Positions 10,975 through 22,848 of a stretch of 64,000 nt of DNA are shown here, in pieces. The stretch covers positions 351,390,203 to 351,454,202 of the forward strand of contig NC_081824.1 of the NCBI RefSeq assembly GCF_030867095.1, given 5' to 3'. Made by a program: the position numbers and the translations under genes. Source of the stretch: Alligator mississippiensis (taxonomy: Eukaryota; Chordata; Crocodylia; Alligatoridae). Each line of letters opens with the position of its first letter. The first letter of the stretch is position 1. Under the pieces are notes generated by a model, which saw only the letters and a list, made by a program, of their open reading frames with translations, had not been told where the DNA came from and did no database searches.

Positions 10975-12370
10975 TGGAGTTTACATTCTCAGTTCATTCA
11001 CTGTCCTTGTCGATGTCGCTGTCACTTTCACTGCTGCTGATCCTGTTGTAGTCCTTCTTGCTGTCTCCAGGTCCAGTTGCATGTCTGTCTTCTTCATTCT
11101 CCCTGTCCACTTCCTCTCCCGGGGGGTTTTTGAACACTCTGTGCCATGTGTCACTTTTCCAAATGAAGTTGGCTGCATCTTCTCTGTCCTTGTTCACTGA
11201 TTTCCGGTGGTAGGACTGAAGTTTGTTCAGAAACATTTTAACAGTCTGTTTTCTTGAGCTCAGCGTGCCTGTATAACAGGAGGTTCCTGCATTGCCACAG
11301 GGCACTCCAGACACAAGACACAAACTGGTCGAAATGCATTGTCTGGGACCCCTGCGGCTCAGTCAGGTCTCCATACACCGCCGTCTTACTTGTGATCAAC
11401 CAGACTTCTATCACTCTTTCAAGGAGCCAGCTTACCTTTTTCCACACATCCTTGGCATACAGGCAGTGCCATAGGAAGTTGTCAATGGTCTCTGCTTCTT
11501 TTTGGCAGGTTTCATGGAGCAATTGGATCAAATCCCTCATCCCCCTCTGTACCTCCATGCCTCACTGGCAGTATTCGGTGTGCTATTAACCAGCTCAAGG
11601 TCCCTGTGGTCCTTATAGAAGTCCTTGTGGAAGATCCGGTTCCAGATGGCTTGACAGTCCTCATCGGGGAGCGTCTCCACAGTTGATAGACTGTCTCTGT
11701 CTCTTACTGCCTTCTGTATCTTTTTGTGGTTGGACATAGTCACCAGACTTTCCTTCTGTGACCCATACTTACTCCAGAACTCGATCAGGAACTCATAGAA
11801 CCAGGGCTGCTCCATGGTCCATGGTCTTCCATTGGTTGGTGTGTACACCCCACACTGTCTCAGGAGGTGACCTGAAAAAAACTTTACTAGACAGGCTGTT
11901 TTTCTCTCTGGCCCGGTTGCCAGCTTGCAAATTTGGCTCATGTACCATGCCCGCAGGAACAGGTGGATGTCTGGCATCCGTCTGTCCCCAGCCCATTTCT
12001 TTTTGTATAGGATCTTCCTTGCCAACTTCTCCATTTGGGATCCCCAGAAGAAGATACTCATGGCTCTCTGGATTCTGTGGATGATACGCTTTGCAGGAAG
12101 GAAGACCAGTGCAGTGTACAGAAACACTGGTAGCAACACCCACCCATGGAGAGGTGATGCCTGTGCCACATACTCAACCTCTGCTTCACCTTGGCCTCCT
12201 TCTCCCAGGCCCTCCTTCCATTCAGCTTCAGGTCAAATTCCACCCCAAGGATCTTGATCCCCTTCACGGGTGACTGAGACCCCCAGAAACTCCAGGTCCC
12301 AGCGCTCACCTGTGACCAGGCAGGTGCTTTTGCTCACATTGAGTTTGGCCCCCACTGTCACTTTCTAAAT
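10975..12370 (-). mobile_element. Tx1/L1-like LINE, 3' part of ORF2
   Basis: The minus strand encodes the region after the reverse transcriptase palm. In order it reads AKLNVSKST and CLVTGERWDLEFLGVSV (near 12350-12280), GIKILGVEFDLKLNGRRAWE, PVFLYTALVFLPAKRIIHRI, MSIFFWGSQMEKLARKILYK, MPDIHLFLRAWYMSQICKL, then a zinc-knuckle-like ETIDNFLWHCLYAKDVWKKV and an acidic end SSESDSDIDKDSE before a stop. FFWGS..ERLKR..YK..GG-type text with a downstream C-terminal zf-RVT-like motif is typical of Tx1-clade non-LTR elements. At least three frame changes break it and the 5' part is absent. Clade assignment is from memory of family motifs. Confidence 0.75.
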
Positions 12371-12479
12371 CTGTGTGTGCCACAGGACTCCACAAGGATA
12401 GGTTAGTGTAGCCAATCTGAATAATGTATATGGTAGTGCCCATTGAGTGCAGTTCCCCTCAGTGCAAACTCTTTTTAAA

Positions 12480-12970
12480 GTCATGGTGGGCCACTACATT
12501 GCATGTATTTCAGCTTTGTCTTACCTCCCACAGTTGAGCTCCAACTTTCTTTTCGATCCCCAATTATTCCTTTCATCACCAGTCTTCAATGTCTGGCAAA
12601 CATAATGAAATGGATCCCTAAATAATTAATCCAGAATCCCTCTGTTGCCGCCTCTCTCATATAATTATTATGGCCCTGCCCTCCATGAGGTAGAAACAGA
12701 CCAGGTTACCCCGTGCATTGTCTTCATGTAAATTTTTGGAGAATCCCAGGATTTGTGACAGGAACATTTGGTTCCAATCATGTGTAGGGGGCTAATTAGT
12801 ACACATCCTTTGTGGTGGGTATCTGGAATACACACACACAGCGAGCAATGCTGAGCTGTGAGGTCACCATGGCTTTGAATGCTATTGTCTCTGCTGGGAC
12901 CCAGCCAAATGAACTATATGGTAAATTATGAACCTTTTGGCTTTGGACTAATATCATGCATAGATTGTAC
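12480..12970 (-). repeat. Unclassified interspersed repeat, copy 1
   Basis: Read on the minus strand this matches the + strand at about 47805-48310 over nearly 500 bp. Shared anchors in order are GCATGATATTA, CCAAAGCCAAAAGG, TTTACCATAT, CAGCAGAGACAA, CCATGGTGAC, GGTAACCTGGTCTG, CTACCTCATGGAGGG and TTTGCCAGACATT. Family unknown. It lies directly upstream, in the same orientation, of the Tx1-like LINE. Confidence 0.7.
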
Positions 12971-13800
12971 TTTATATTTCTCAGCATCTTGTGAGCTAAG
13001 ATCAAGGGTAGTCACTGCACTGGTCTGATACCTGAGCCAAAATGGATTTAAAATGGCACTGTGTAGTGAAGGCTGCACCCCAGTCCAAATGTGGGCAGGA
13101 CTCCCTATGAGATCCTCATAGTTATCTTTCCACTGGCCAGCTTCCAGTAGGAAAATCTCAGCTACATGCCAACTTTATGGAAATGGGGACTTCTCCCTAG
13201 CTTGCTCCTGTGGCTGCTGGCTGAGGAAAAGCAAAACTTGGGGACATCCAAACCCTGAGTCTCCAGGCTTGGGCCTGCATATAGGATGCCTGATACTGGA
13301 TCTGGAAGCATCTGAAGCCCCAGGCTGAAAAGTCCAGGGTGGAGGATATTTGCCGGCAGCAGGGCCACACATGGTTTTTTGAATGATTCCAAGGATTCGG
13401 AACCAATCTGGCGAATTTGACCTGGAACAAAAAAATTTCCAAAAAAATAAATCATAAAAAAAAGTTTGTACTTAATGTAAGTAGGCACAAAAGTGCTGCT
13501 TAAAAATGTGTTTATGGAGAACCTGTGCTAAAACTTGCAGTAGCTTCAAAAAAGGTAACATGCATCATTTCTGCATTTAGTAAGTCTGCAGGCAGTATGC
13601 AAATTACTTCAGGTCTATTTTGAGGTTATGTTTTCAAATTTGTTCTTTACTTTCATGTACTCAGGAAGAGTTGGAGCTGATAGTAAGGATGAGAGGAAGG
13701 GACTGGAGGGGGGGTGTCAGGTACTACCTAACCCCCCCCCCTCCCCACGGCTTTACTTTCCTTGCTATAGCAGTAGGGAGGAGAAAAATTCAAGGTAAAC
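12971..13800. other. Intergenic, no gene; possible repeat at 13130-13440
   Basis: 13130-13440 contains GATTCGGAACCAATCTGGCG-like text that resembles reptile DNA-element ends, but I could not pair it. The rest shows nothing recognisable. Confidence 0.3.
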
Positions 13801-13802
13801 CA

Positions 13803-13905
13803 CCAATAATTAGATTCTATATCTGGAAAATTATAAGAAATGTATACATTTTCCATATATAGTGTCTAATTATTGGGGGGTCACCTTATATTCAAGTAAA
13901 CATGG
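13803..13905. mobile_element. Palindromic MITE fragment (CCAATAATTAGA family)
   Basis: Arms CCAATAATTAGATTCTATAT (13803 onward) and, inverted from 13876, CCAATAATTAGACACTATAT flank a short loop, followed by CACCTTATATTCAAGTAAAC. Related words occur near 19107, 20690 and 45890, so this is a dispersed family. Confidence 0.6.
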
Positions 13906-14700
13906 TATGTGCATTGGTCATTATTTATGGTATGGTTTCTTTAATGTGGTTATGCTGTGTTCCTCCTCAGGCACCATGTTTTATTTTCAGTTTTGGTTCC
14001 TGTTCAGAACAATAAAGTCACCAGCCATGTGAGCTGTGTGATGCTCTCTCTGCTAGTCTAATCTCCCCACCCCTGTGGAACCACAAGACATAACAGAATG
14101 GTAAACTCCAGAGCTTACCTGGAAGTCCCAGTAGTACATTTGCAATGTATGGAAGAGAGGCTGCACTGGGACAGATATTTCAAGGAGGGTGGCACTGCAC
14201 AGTACTGGTATCATGCTTCTGAGGAGTTTGGCCAGATCACATAAGGCCAAAGTTCTGGAGAATACAGGGAGCCATCTATGAGAGATTCTAACCTTGTAGG
14301 CATTCCTTGTGGTCTGTGTATCCACAGGCTCTGTAGGAGTTGACAGCCAACACTGCTGCTGCTGCTTTGAGGTAGGAGGAAACCTCCCAACAGAAGAATT
14401 CTTCCTTGCTGAAGCTGCACCCCTTCCCCTAGCCCTGTCTCATGGGAAGGATCAGTCAGGTCCATTACCATTAATGAGTAACTGTAATAATTAGCAATGC
14501 ACTCATACAGAATACTTGGCACTCATACAGCATTATGGAACTACAAAACAACATTGGCAAGTAAAACACAGCTAGCACTTTATAATGAATAGTACATAAA
14601 GTATATTTAACAAATCTAAAAATATCGAGTGATATAGTGCATGCAAAAACACATCAGCATTGATTTATATTATCTTTTATTTATTTTTCATTCTAATATG
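13906..14700. other. Intergenic, no recognised feature
   Basis: Nothing recognised. There is a short direct repeat, CACTCATACAG, at about 14501 and 14521. Confidence 0.35.
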
Positions 14701-14705
14701 AACCT

Positions 14706-14777
14706 TGCTGTTGTGGTTCAATGGTAGAAGCTTTGTCTGCTGTGTGGGTGATTTGGGTTTGATTGTTGGACACGTGC
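14706..14777 (+). pseudogene. tRNA-Gly-like pseudogene or SINE head
   Basis: The sequence contains an A-box-like TGGTTCAATGGTAGA and a B-box-like GGGTTTGATTG at tRNA spacing, and it aligns along its length with tRNA-Gly(GCC). Changes in the anticodon arm and acceptor rule out a working tRNA. About 230 bp of unassigned sequence follows, so it may be the promoter head of a tRNA-derived SINE. Confidence 0.5.
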
Positions 14778-15350
14778 ATAACTACAGCCATTGAGGCACT
14801 GAACATCTGGATTCAGTCTGGCCTCTGGATTTTGTCCCAATAGTTTAAGAGGGGTGGAAGGTCTGGGGAGCCTCCATTTCTCTGTACTCCTGCCTAGGCG
14901 TACATGCTGAAGATCTGGGTGACCTCTCACGCATATACCACGATAGCGAAGGATCAACAGTTGCCTACTACTAATCAGTGATATTAGCAAGTCCTTTCCA
15001 ATCCACACTGTTCTCCACTATTTGAGTGGAGAGCCCAGTTTGATTTCTTACAAAAACCCAAACACTCTTAAAGTTACATTGTGCCTGCTTGTGCATGGGT
15101 TTCCTCAGGAAAATCCACTTAGCAACACTGTACCACTACACAGAGCTAGAACACTATAGCGGTCCTTTACTCCAGTGAGGTCTGATCCTAACATCGCTGG
15201 CTAACCCAAAAGAGAGGATGGTTTGGGAGAAAGCAGGGCTGTAACCTTGCCTACTGCCTCCATCAGACAACAGAGCGGGTTGGGCTTAGAAAGCCATGAA
15301 TATTGCACTTGTTGAAAGAGTCACACAACATACCCATTGAAAGCGCCACC
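14778..15350. other. Intergenic, possible SINE body then nothing recognised
   Basis: 14778-15010 could be the body of a SINE headed by the tRNA-like segment; no tail or target duplication was found. 15010-15350 shows nothing. Confidence 0.25.
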
Positions 15351-15712
15351 TGCATACCACATGTCCCCAAATAAGTATGTGCCTTTTTTTTTTTGGAAGG
15401 CAAAATTGGGGGGGCAGAAATTTTTCCCAAGTTATGGCTTAAAGCTGGCTTTTTCATGAAGAGCATGTGTTGCAAAGTGGCTTTTAGCATCTGTTAGCCA
15501 CCAAGCTGAGTTGCTGTAAAAGGGTTAACAATGGACTCCACCCCTCCTTCCTGCTTGCTGAGACCAAAGCTGTCAGCAGTTTTGCAATACAATGTTTTCA
15601 TGCTTCTATCACTGCAAAGAAAATCAACTTCCCCACTTACAACATGGATCCCAACTTTGGAGGACTGATTTCTGGGGGAAAGGTGCACGTGGTATGCAAG
15701 TAAATATGGTAG
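15351..15712. mobile_element. Nonautonomous DNA element with inverted ends (GCATACCAC)
   Basis: The left GCATACCACATGTCCCC and the right, inverted GCATACCACGTGCACC, form terminal repeats. The right end continues AAGTAAATATGG. A relative of the right end is at about 56525-56605 (AATTTTGGGGGGC, GGTGGTATGCAAG). No coding capacity. Confidence 0.6.
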
Positions 15713-17690
15713 CCATACTATCCAGGAGCTCAGGGTGCAGGAGAAGGGGACATTGCTGAGTCTGCTTTTGACTGCCTTCTCCCCTGCCTCTCATATTATT
15801 GCATAAGTACCAAGAGTTCTCATGTAACCTTCCCACTTGATTTGGCTGTCCTTCAGCTCAACGGTGAGCCCAAGGTTATAAATACAGTCACTGAATACAA
15901 ACCAGAAAGTAAACATCAGCTACGTTCAAACAGCTCTGGGTAGAGTACAACAAATGGGTATTACGTGCAAAACACCTCTCTGGTGTCCTGGTACCTGGAT
16001 TACAGGCAAACTTGCAGGTTGATACTGATAAAAGAGGCAAGAGACAGGTCTGCAGCCTGAACTTTTATTGCTTACACCCCAAACACAAAAACAAACAAAC
16101 AGTTAGCCCAAAGTTTATCTGGCTGTCTGAGCAAAATAAAGACTCTTACCTATACTGGCTGGGAAAACTAACAGGGATGAGGATGGTACACAGATTGGCA
16201 GCAGGTCTTCCTGAATTTGCTGGTTTCTCCAATTTTTCCTCCAGCCTATACACTATATTTGTAGGTGGCTTAATATTCTAATAAATGGTCTGTGCTTGGT
16301 TTGATTGAAATTTCTTTGTTTTATTGCTTACCACCATCCTGTTTCATCTTGACCTTGACCCATGGTCTTCCCTAACAAACTACTTTGCTTTTACAATTTA
16401 AATAGAAATGTTAACAAAAAGATATCTATTATAGCAAAACAGCATCTAATACATTGGGTACATTCATCACTACTACTAACATTTTAAGATAAAGTTATGC
16501 TATAATATATTTGAATTATTTTAAAGGTCTTTCCTTACAATGTCTCCTTCCAGGCCTCATGTTCTGTTTAATTAGATCTCATTATTGGTTTAGCTGGACA
16601 TGTTGATTGCTTTCTTTGCTGACCAAGCTGGTTGTCACATCTGTAAAAGTTGATTCTACATTCACTCAGAAACAGGCTCTGGGGTCTTCTGCGTAGCAGC
16701 TTTGCCTGGGCCCCTTGAAAATGGCCAAGGCTGGCATGTCTTGACAGGATACTTTGTGCATGTTCACATGTGCAGTACATGCAAACAGCCTGGCTCAACA
16801 ACAGGAGGACAAAGGGGAAACAGGTTGCAGAGCAGCAAAACGATGAGAAAAGAAAAGGAGCAACACTGACTGAACAGGGCCAGGGAACCTCTAGGAGGCC
16901 CTTCATGATGAAGAACTTCCAGGAAAACTGCACTGAGTCAAGGAAAATGGAGGCTCAGCTGCAGCGCTGGGTGTTGCCTGGCCCCAGCTGGACTGAGAAA
17001 GGGAGAAGATTACACAGATCCAAGAACCTTGAGTAGGAAATGCAAAAGCAAAATATCCAATAATTAATAACAAACAACTTTCCAAACTACCACTATTACT
17101 AGCTACCCCAAATGCCCAAGTACAGAAATGAGCTGTGCAGGCTGTCTAGATTGTGATTATTGTGCAGGCGGACAAACACATTGTAGTTTTTCATGGGTTT
17201 CTTGGTTTTCAATGGAGAAATGCACGTGGGTCCCCCAGACCTTTGTTAGACCTTGAAAGCATGGAATGACTGCCGATTGTGCAAGTTTCTGTCTCCGAAG
17301 CACTTCTGCTCTTCCAACACATTTTTTCTGTCTTCACATGCCTTAATCTAGTTTAATCTCTTAAATGTAGTTAAAACATGTACTGGCCACACATCTCCAT
17401 GCTATTTAACCTGTAATTTCAGCTGCTTTCTGCTTTGCTCAATGGAGAGAGATTTCTACTACAAAAATGGAGAACAAGCCATATATAAAATTCCATTTTT
17501 AAGAGCCATTTACTTTCTTAGATCTGATCACAAAACTCCCATTGAGATCACTAGCTGATACATATACAGGAACTGTGGGCAATTTACAGTTTGTAGTAGC
17601 TATATCTGTCCTTCTCTTAAAGGTTTTGAAACTATTTAGCTCTAACTCTTGCCACTTCATATGTTGATGTTGTATCCCAATGATAATGAC
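15713..17690. other. Intergenic, no recognised gene
   Basis: Contains A-rich simple sequence near 16080-16105. Several short open frames show no domain. I did not recognise an exon or a repeat family with paired ends. Confidence 0.35.
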
Positions 17691-17694
17691 CACT

Positions 17695-18605
17695 GTATCC
17701 CTCATCAACAACCTGGAAGATAAGATGGAAGTGCACCCTCAGCAAGTTTTCACATGACACAAAGCTGGGGGCAGTAGTGGAGATGCTGGAGAGTAGGGTT
17801 AGGATTCAAAAAGGCCTTGACAAATTGAAGGATTGGACCCAAAGAAATTTCATGAGGTCCAATAAGGGCAAGTGTAAAGTCTTGCACTTAGGACAAAAAA
17901 ATCCCATGTACTCGTACAGGCTGGGGACCAACTGACTAAGCAGCAGCTCTGCAGAAAAGGACCTGGGGGTTACAGTGGACAATAAGCTGAATATGAGCCA
18001 ACAGTGTGCCCTTGTTGCCAAGAAGGCTAACGGCATACTGGGCTGCACTGGTAGGAGCGTTCCCAGCAGATTAAGGGAAGTGATTGTTCCCCTCTATTCA
18101 GCACTGGTGAGGCCACATCTGGAGTACTGTGTTCAGTTTTGGGCACCCCACTACAGAAAAGATGCGAACAAAATGGAGAGAATCCAGCAGAGGGCAACAA
18201 AAATGGTTAGGGGACTGAGGCACATGACTTCTGAGGAGAGGCTGAGGGAACTGGGCTTATTTAGTCTGGAGAATAGAAGACAGAGGGGATTTAATAGCAG
18301 CCTTCAACTACCTGAAGGAGGGTTCAAAAGAGGATGGAGCTAGACTGTTCTCAGTGGTGGCAGATGACAGAACAAGGAACAATGGTCTCAAGGTGCAGCA
18401 AGGGAGGTTTAGGTTTGATATTAGGAAAAAAATCACTAAGAGGCTAGTAAAGCACTGGAACAAGTTACCCAGAGCGGTGGTGGAATCTCCATCCTTGGAT
18501 GTTTTAAGACCCAGCTAGACAAAGCCTTGGGTGGGATGATCTAGCTGGGGATGGTCTTGCTTTGACCTCCTGAGGTTCCTTTCAACCCTAATTTTCTATG
18601 CTTGT
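17695..18605 (+). mobile_element. CR1 LINE, 3' part of ORF2 and tail
   Basis: Begins at the region after the RT catalytic motif (CATCAACAACCTGGAAGAT). Encodes [60 protein letters not shown] and [11 protein letters not shown]. It ends in the CR1 tail CAACCCTAATTTTCTATG. Frame breaks near 18305 and later. 5' truncated. Confidence 0.92.
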
Positions 18606-19090
18606 ATTCATTTATAATATAAGCTGCAATTAAAGTAATGAAATAGGGTAAAAGTGGTAAAAACTTAGAAGTTATTTTAGATGCTATGGAAAGTCATCCA
18701 ATAATGACTGACCCTCTAATAATGCCTAGTAAACATCATAGCTGGCATGTGAGTGTGATATTTATTGACTATACATATCCGTAAGAACTTGGGAGTCTTA
18801 AACTCTTACACTTGTGGCTATATACTGCATCAATAATAGTGAGACAGAGGAGCAAGAAGGGGAATTTACCTTAGTAAAGTATTACAGGATCCAGGAGTCA
18901 ACTCCCTGAAGAGGGGGAAATTTCACCACAAACTCAGAATATCCTCAGAAAAAGTATAATACAGATCTCTACTAATGCCTCATTGAGATAAGTTCTTCCG
19001 CATTATAGAAATAAACACACATATGCAAATTAAGACCATCCCCACCTAGATCATCCCACCCAAGGCTTTTTCATATTGACCAGAATTCAA
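18606..19090. other. Intergenic, no recognised feature
   Basis: Nothing recognised, AT-rich. Confidence 0.35.
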
Positions 19091-19099
19091 CTTGTTATA

Positions 19100-20758
19100 A
19101 TTTTCCATGTATAGGATCTAATTATTGCAGGGTCATCTTAAATTCATCCCCTCCCCCCACAGGGGGGTAGGACAGGCAGCCTGATCCCTGCACCTTGCTC
19201 CCTCAACTCCCCCACTTGCACCCCTATTGCCTGCCCCCCATTCCCCACCACTTTAAGCCTCCTGCCTGCACCCCTGCCACCTGACCTGATCTCCAGCTCT
19301 CACTGTTGCCTGATCCCCTACAGGTGCTACTTCCCCATCCCCCGTGCAACTCCTGCAGGTGCTGCTGCCTTATCCCCTGACCCACTGCTGCAGCACCCCT
19401 GGACCTGTGCTTCTGACTGGCAGCAGTGCACACCAGGGGAAAGGGAAGCAGCGCACATGGCTGCCACTGGATGCAGCTGCTGCCAAATAGGAGTGTGGAT
19501 CAAGGGATGGGGCAGGAGTGTGCACTGCATCCCTATCTCTGACCTGCATGGCTGCCCCATCTCCTGACCTGTGCTGCTGATCAGGCAACAGTGCAGGTGA
19601 GAGGATGCAGCAGCAGTGCGAATGGGGGCATGGAGCAGCAGTACAGATCAGGGAAGAGAGAAGCAGTGTTTGTTGTGCCATCCCCTGCCAAATTTCCGAT
19701 CCAAACCCCAACCCCAGCATCCACCCATCCTGGACCCTAGCCCTGGTCTAACCTGCACTCCTTAGATTGCTGCTGGCTTCAAGCAGCAGTAATAACAGCA
19801 GACCCAGCAGCTCCAGCTCTGGCCCTAGACCAAAACTGGGGAGAGGGCAAAGCTGGTACTTGAATCCAAAACCAGGTTTATTTTCTCACCAGTTGATGGA
19901 GAGCATACAAACCTCATCTTGGAATCAAGTAAATATATATGTATATTGTATTTATTCAAATCCAAGACCAGGTTATTTTTCCCATTTATCTTTCAAGTAC
20001 AAGGCAGTTTGGGGACAGGCTACTGGTGCAGCTTTGCCTCTGGCCCCAGCCTCAGGTAAGGGCCAGAACCCCGAGTGCTCTCTGGTCCCCTGATTCTCCC
20101 CCACCATAGCCTCAGGCCCTCTGCCTGCTCCTTCCCCTCCCCCCTGCAAACTAGGGTCTCCTCTCCCCCACCACCACTTACCCTTGCTCCAGCCTGGGGC
20201 ATGGAGCATATGCTTACTCTGGCCCCAGTCTGACCTGTAGCAGTGGTGACAGTAGCTCCAGCCAGGCCCCAGAGCTGAGGCTGTGAGCAGAACTGCCACA
20301 CTGCCACTGCTGCTACCAGTCTGGGCTGGGGCAAGAGCAAGGGTAAGTGGAGGGGAAGAGGGCAGGTGTGGGATGGGGGAAGAGGCTGCAGGGGGAGACG
20401 AGATATGGGGGGAAGAAGCAATGGGGATTTGAGGTTACAGAGGGGGCAGAGGGGGTGGAAGTGCAGGCAGCAGCTGAGCACGTGGTGGAGGGGAAAGACA
20501 GCCAGGAGTAAGGGACAGGGGTCAGGCTGCTTGATCCCCCCTCTGCCTATCCCTTAATACCTGCTCTTCCTACCATCTGCTTCCCTGCCTCCCCCTCTGC
20601 CACTGCTTCTCCTGTTGCAGCAGTGGAGGTGGGGAGGGGCATGACAAATTTTAGATGACCCTCCCTTAATTAGTTTCTATGTATAAATTTTCCATGTACA
20701 GAATCTAATTATTGAGGGGGGTCCTCTTGTCTTGGATTCTGATAAATATGGTATATAT
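19100..20758. mobile_element. GC-rich DNA element(s) ending AAATATGGTA
   Basis: TTTATTCAAATCCAAGACCA at about 19951 faces an inverted AATATTTATCAGAATCCAAGAC-like end at about 20730-20755, giving an element of about 0.8 kb. A second, same-orientation end (CCATGTATAGGATCTAATTATTG at 19107) and a partial left end near 19860 (TTGAATCCAAAACCAGG) suggest a disrupted second copy. The core is GC-rich and codes for nothing recognisable. Confidence 0.5.
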
Positions 20759-22428
20759 GATGAGGCAGTCAATTTGTGGAAAACTGGAAAATCCCCAGAT
20801 TTCCATTGGAAGTTTTCAAAAGCTCTTCAAATCAATACTGTCTCTACTCATAAAGGGCACCATTAATCTTGGAATATTTTAGAATCCTTTAATCTGTCTC
20901 ATAGTATTTTAAGGAGAACAGAATATATAGTAGATATGTTTTAGGAAAAACAAATTTAATGAAGACAGATTTGAAAATATGGAAAATGCTAGATTTTAGT
21001 TTGAAATAATACTGTTACAGAGACAAGATATATATTTTTCCATTCAGATACCATCACTGGTTTCATTTTAAAATCTTGGGCCTATTACAGCAGTATCAAA
21101 GGTTTTATCAAAAGCAGTGCTACATTTCAGGAAATCATTTTGAAACGCATTTACACACACCTCAAATCTGCCTGCAGAATGTGCTGATTCCACCCTTCAC
21201 AAAACCACAATAAACACAGAAGCAGTTCCATCTTTGCAAAGTTTTGATCAGAGTAGAGCTGCATTATTGGAATAAATAATGCTAGCACCCACATAGAATT
21301 ATTCTGCCTGGGGCTGGAGCAGCTAAGAATGCTAAAAAAGGAAGGAGAAGGTACTGGGGATAGGGGTGGGTGGGAAGAGGGAGGAGGGTTGCCTTGGAAG
21401 GAAAAGGATAGTAGGAGAGGGGAGAACACAGTTCGCTAACAGCAACAATATTGGATGTTGCTTAGAGTTAAGATGAAAGGTCAACATTTCAAAATGTTTC
21501 AAAGGATGAAAAGTTCTGATTCAGAAATGACAAAATGTTTCCCCTCCAAACAGCAAGGAGTGCTTGCCTGAGTTACCACAGTACCTCTGTGGGAACTTTT
21601 GCATAGGTACCTGATGTGCTTGGCTGGACTCTGTGTCTCTATCATGATGGTCATGGGACTGCCAAGACACCATCATCTTACTTTGGACTTAGCTTTTGTA
21701 GTCTGGTGAGAAGCATGGCTCACAGGGGAGGCATGTGAACTACCACAGCTATGATCCACCAGGACAGCTCAGAGAGATGTAGACAAATGTTCTGATCCCC
21801 AACCATGTATTTCAGTTCAATTTGACCAGTGGAAACATTTTGTTTTAGATCAGCTCAACTTGAAAGCAAGCATTAACAAAAAATTCCCAACCAAAACTCA
21901 GCATATTTTGGCAAAATTGACATTTTCTTGTGGCGATGGATATATTGGAAAGAAAAAAGGAGGACACTGCACATATATAGCAAGTTTTAATTCCATTTGT
22001 GTCATGTATTGACGGTTAATGCATGCCACGCAGAACAGATCCCTGTGTCTTTAAAGCTGCTGGTGACAGAACTCTTGGAGACAGAAGTAGAGCTGTGCTG
22101 CCTTCCCCACCAAGGGGAGGTCTTTTAATCTATTTCTCAGCCAAGAACACGGCCCCAAGAAGCTTGGTCATTTTGATAACATTGAAGAAAGTGCAAAGTG
22201 TTCTTACCTCTAGGAATCCTGACAACAGACCAGGAAGTGCTTAAAAAAGAAATGGCAAAGTTAGACTGTTACAAGAGTATGGATTTTCGGCACCATTTCT
22301 CCTTATGTGCAGTCTATTACTTAGCTCAGAAAGATACTCATGAACAGTTCTCCCTTTTCTAATAATACTTGGAAAGTCTGCAATTTATGCGCACAATGCT
22401 GTGTGGAAAGTGCATATATAATTACTAG
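20759..22428. other. Intergenic, no recognised gene
   Basis: Nothing recognised. 21330-21420 is purine-rich. Confidence 0.35.
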
Positions 22429-22848
22429 TAGGCACCTACCGAATTCATGGTGGAAGTGGGATGTGCTGTGGCTCCTTTAACCTTGCAGGTTCCCCTGCAC
22501 TCCCTTGGTTGATTGGTGGAGTGTCCCTGCTTGCGGCTTGCTCCTGATCAGTGGGGAGGCAAAAACTGCGGTTTTAAATATGATGCCATTTTTGCCTCCT
22601 GCCACTGATTGGCTGAGGGACCCCGGGCAGCTCTGCTGTTTGCTGCTGACTGGTGGGAAGGCAAAAATGATGCCATGTTTAAAACAGCGGTTTTAACTTC
22701 CCTGCTGATCAGGGGGGAGTGGCAGGGTCCTCTGCTAATCAGCAGTTTGGAGGGGGGAGGTCCAGGGGCGAGGTGCATGCAGGGAAACATGCAAGATTAA
22801 AGGAGCCACCATGCACTCTACTTCCACTGTGAATTTGGTAGGGCCCTA
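22429..22848. mobile_element. Palindromic DNA element, ends TAGGGCCCTACC-like
   Basis: The left end TAGGCACCTACCGAATTCATGG and the right end, inverted TAGGGCCCTACCAAATTCACAG, are terminal inverted repeats. Homology continues inward: AAAACTGCGGTTTTAAATATGATGCC on one side (about 22561) mirrors GTTTTAAACATGGCATCA (about 22665-22695, inverted). So it is close to a full-length palindrome with short unrelated joins. Confidence 0.7.

Noticed and set aside
15960-16310. Possible LTR-like block with AATAAAGACTC
   Set aside because: Single block with no partner repeat or internal region. Left as unclassified.
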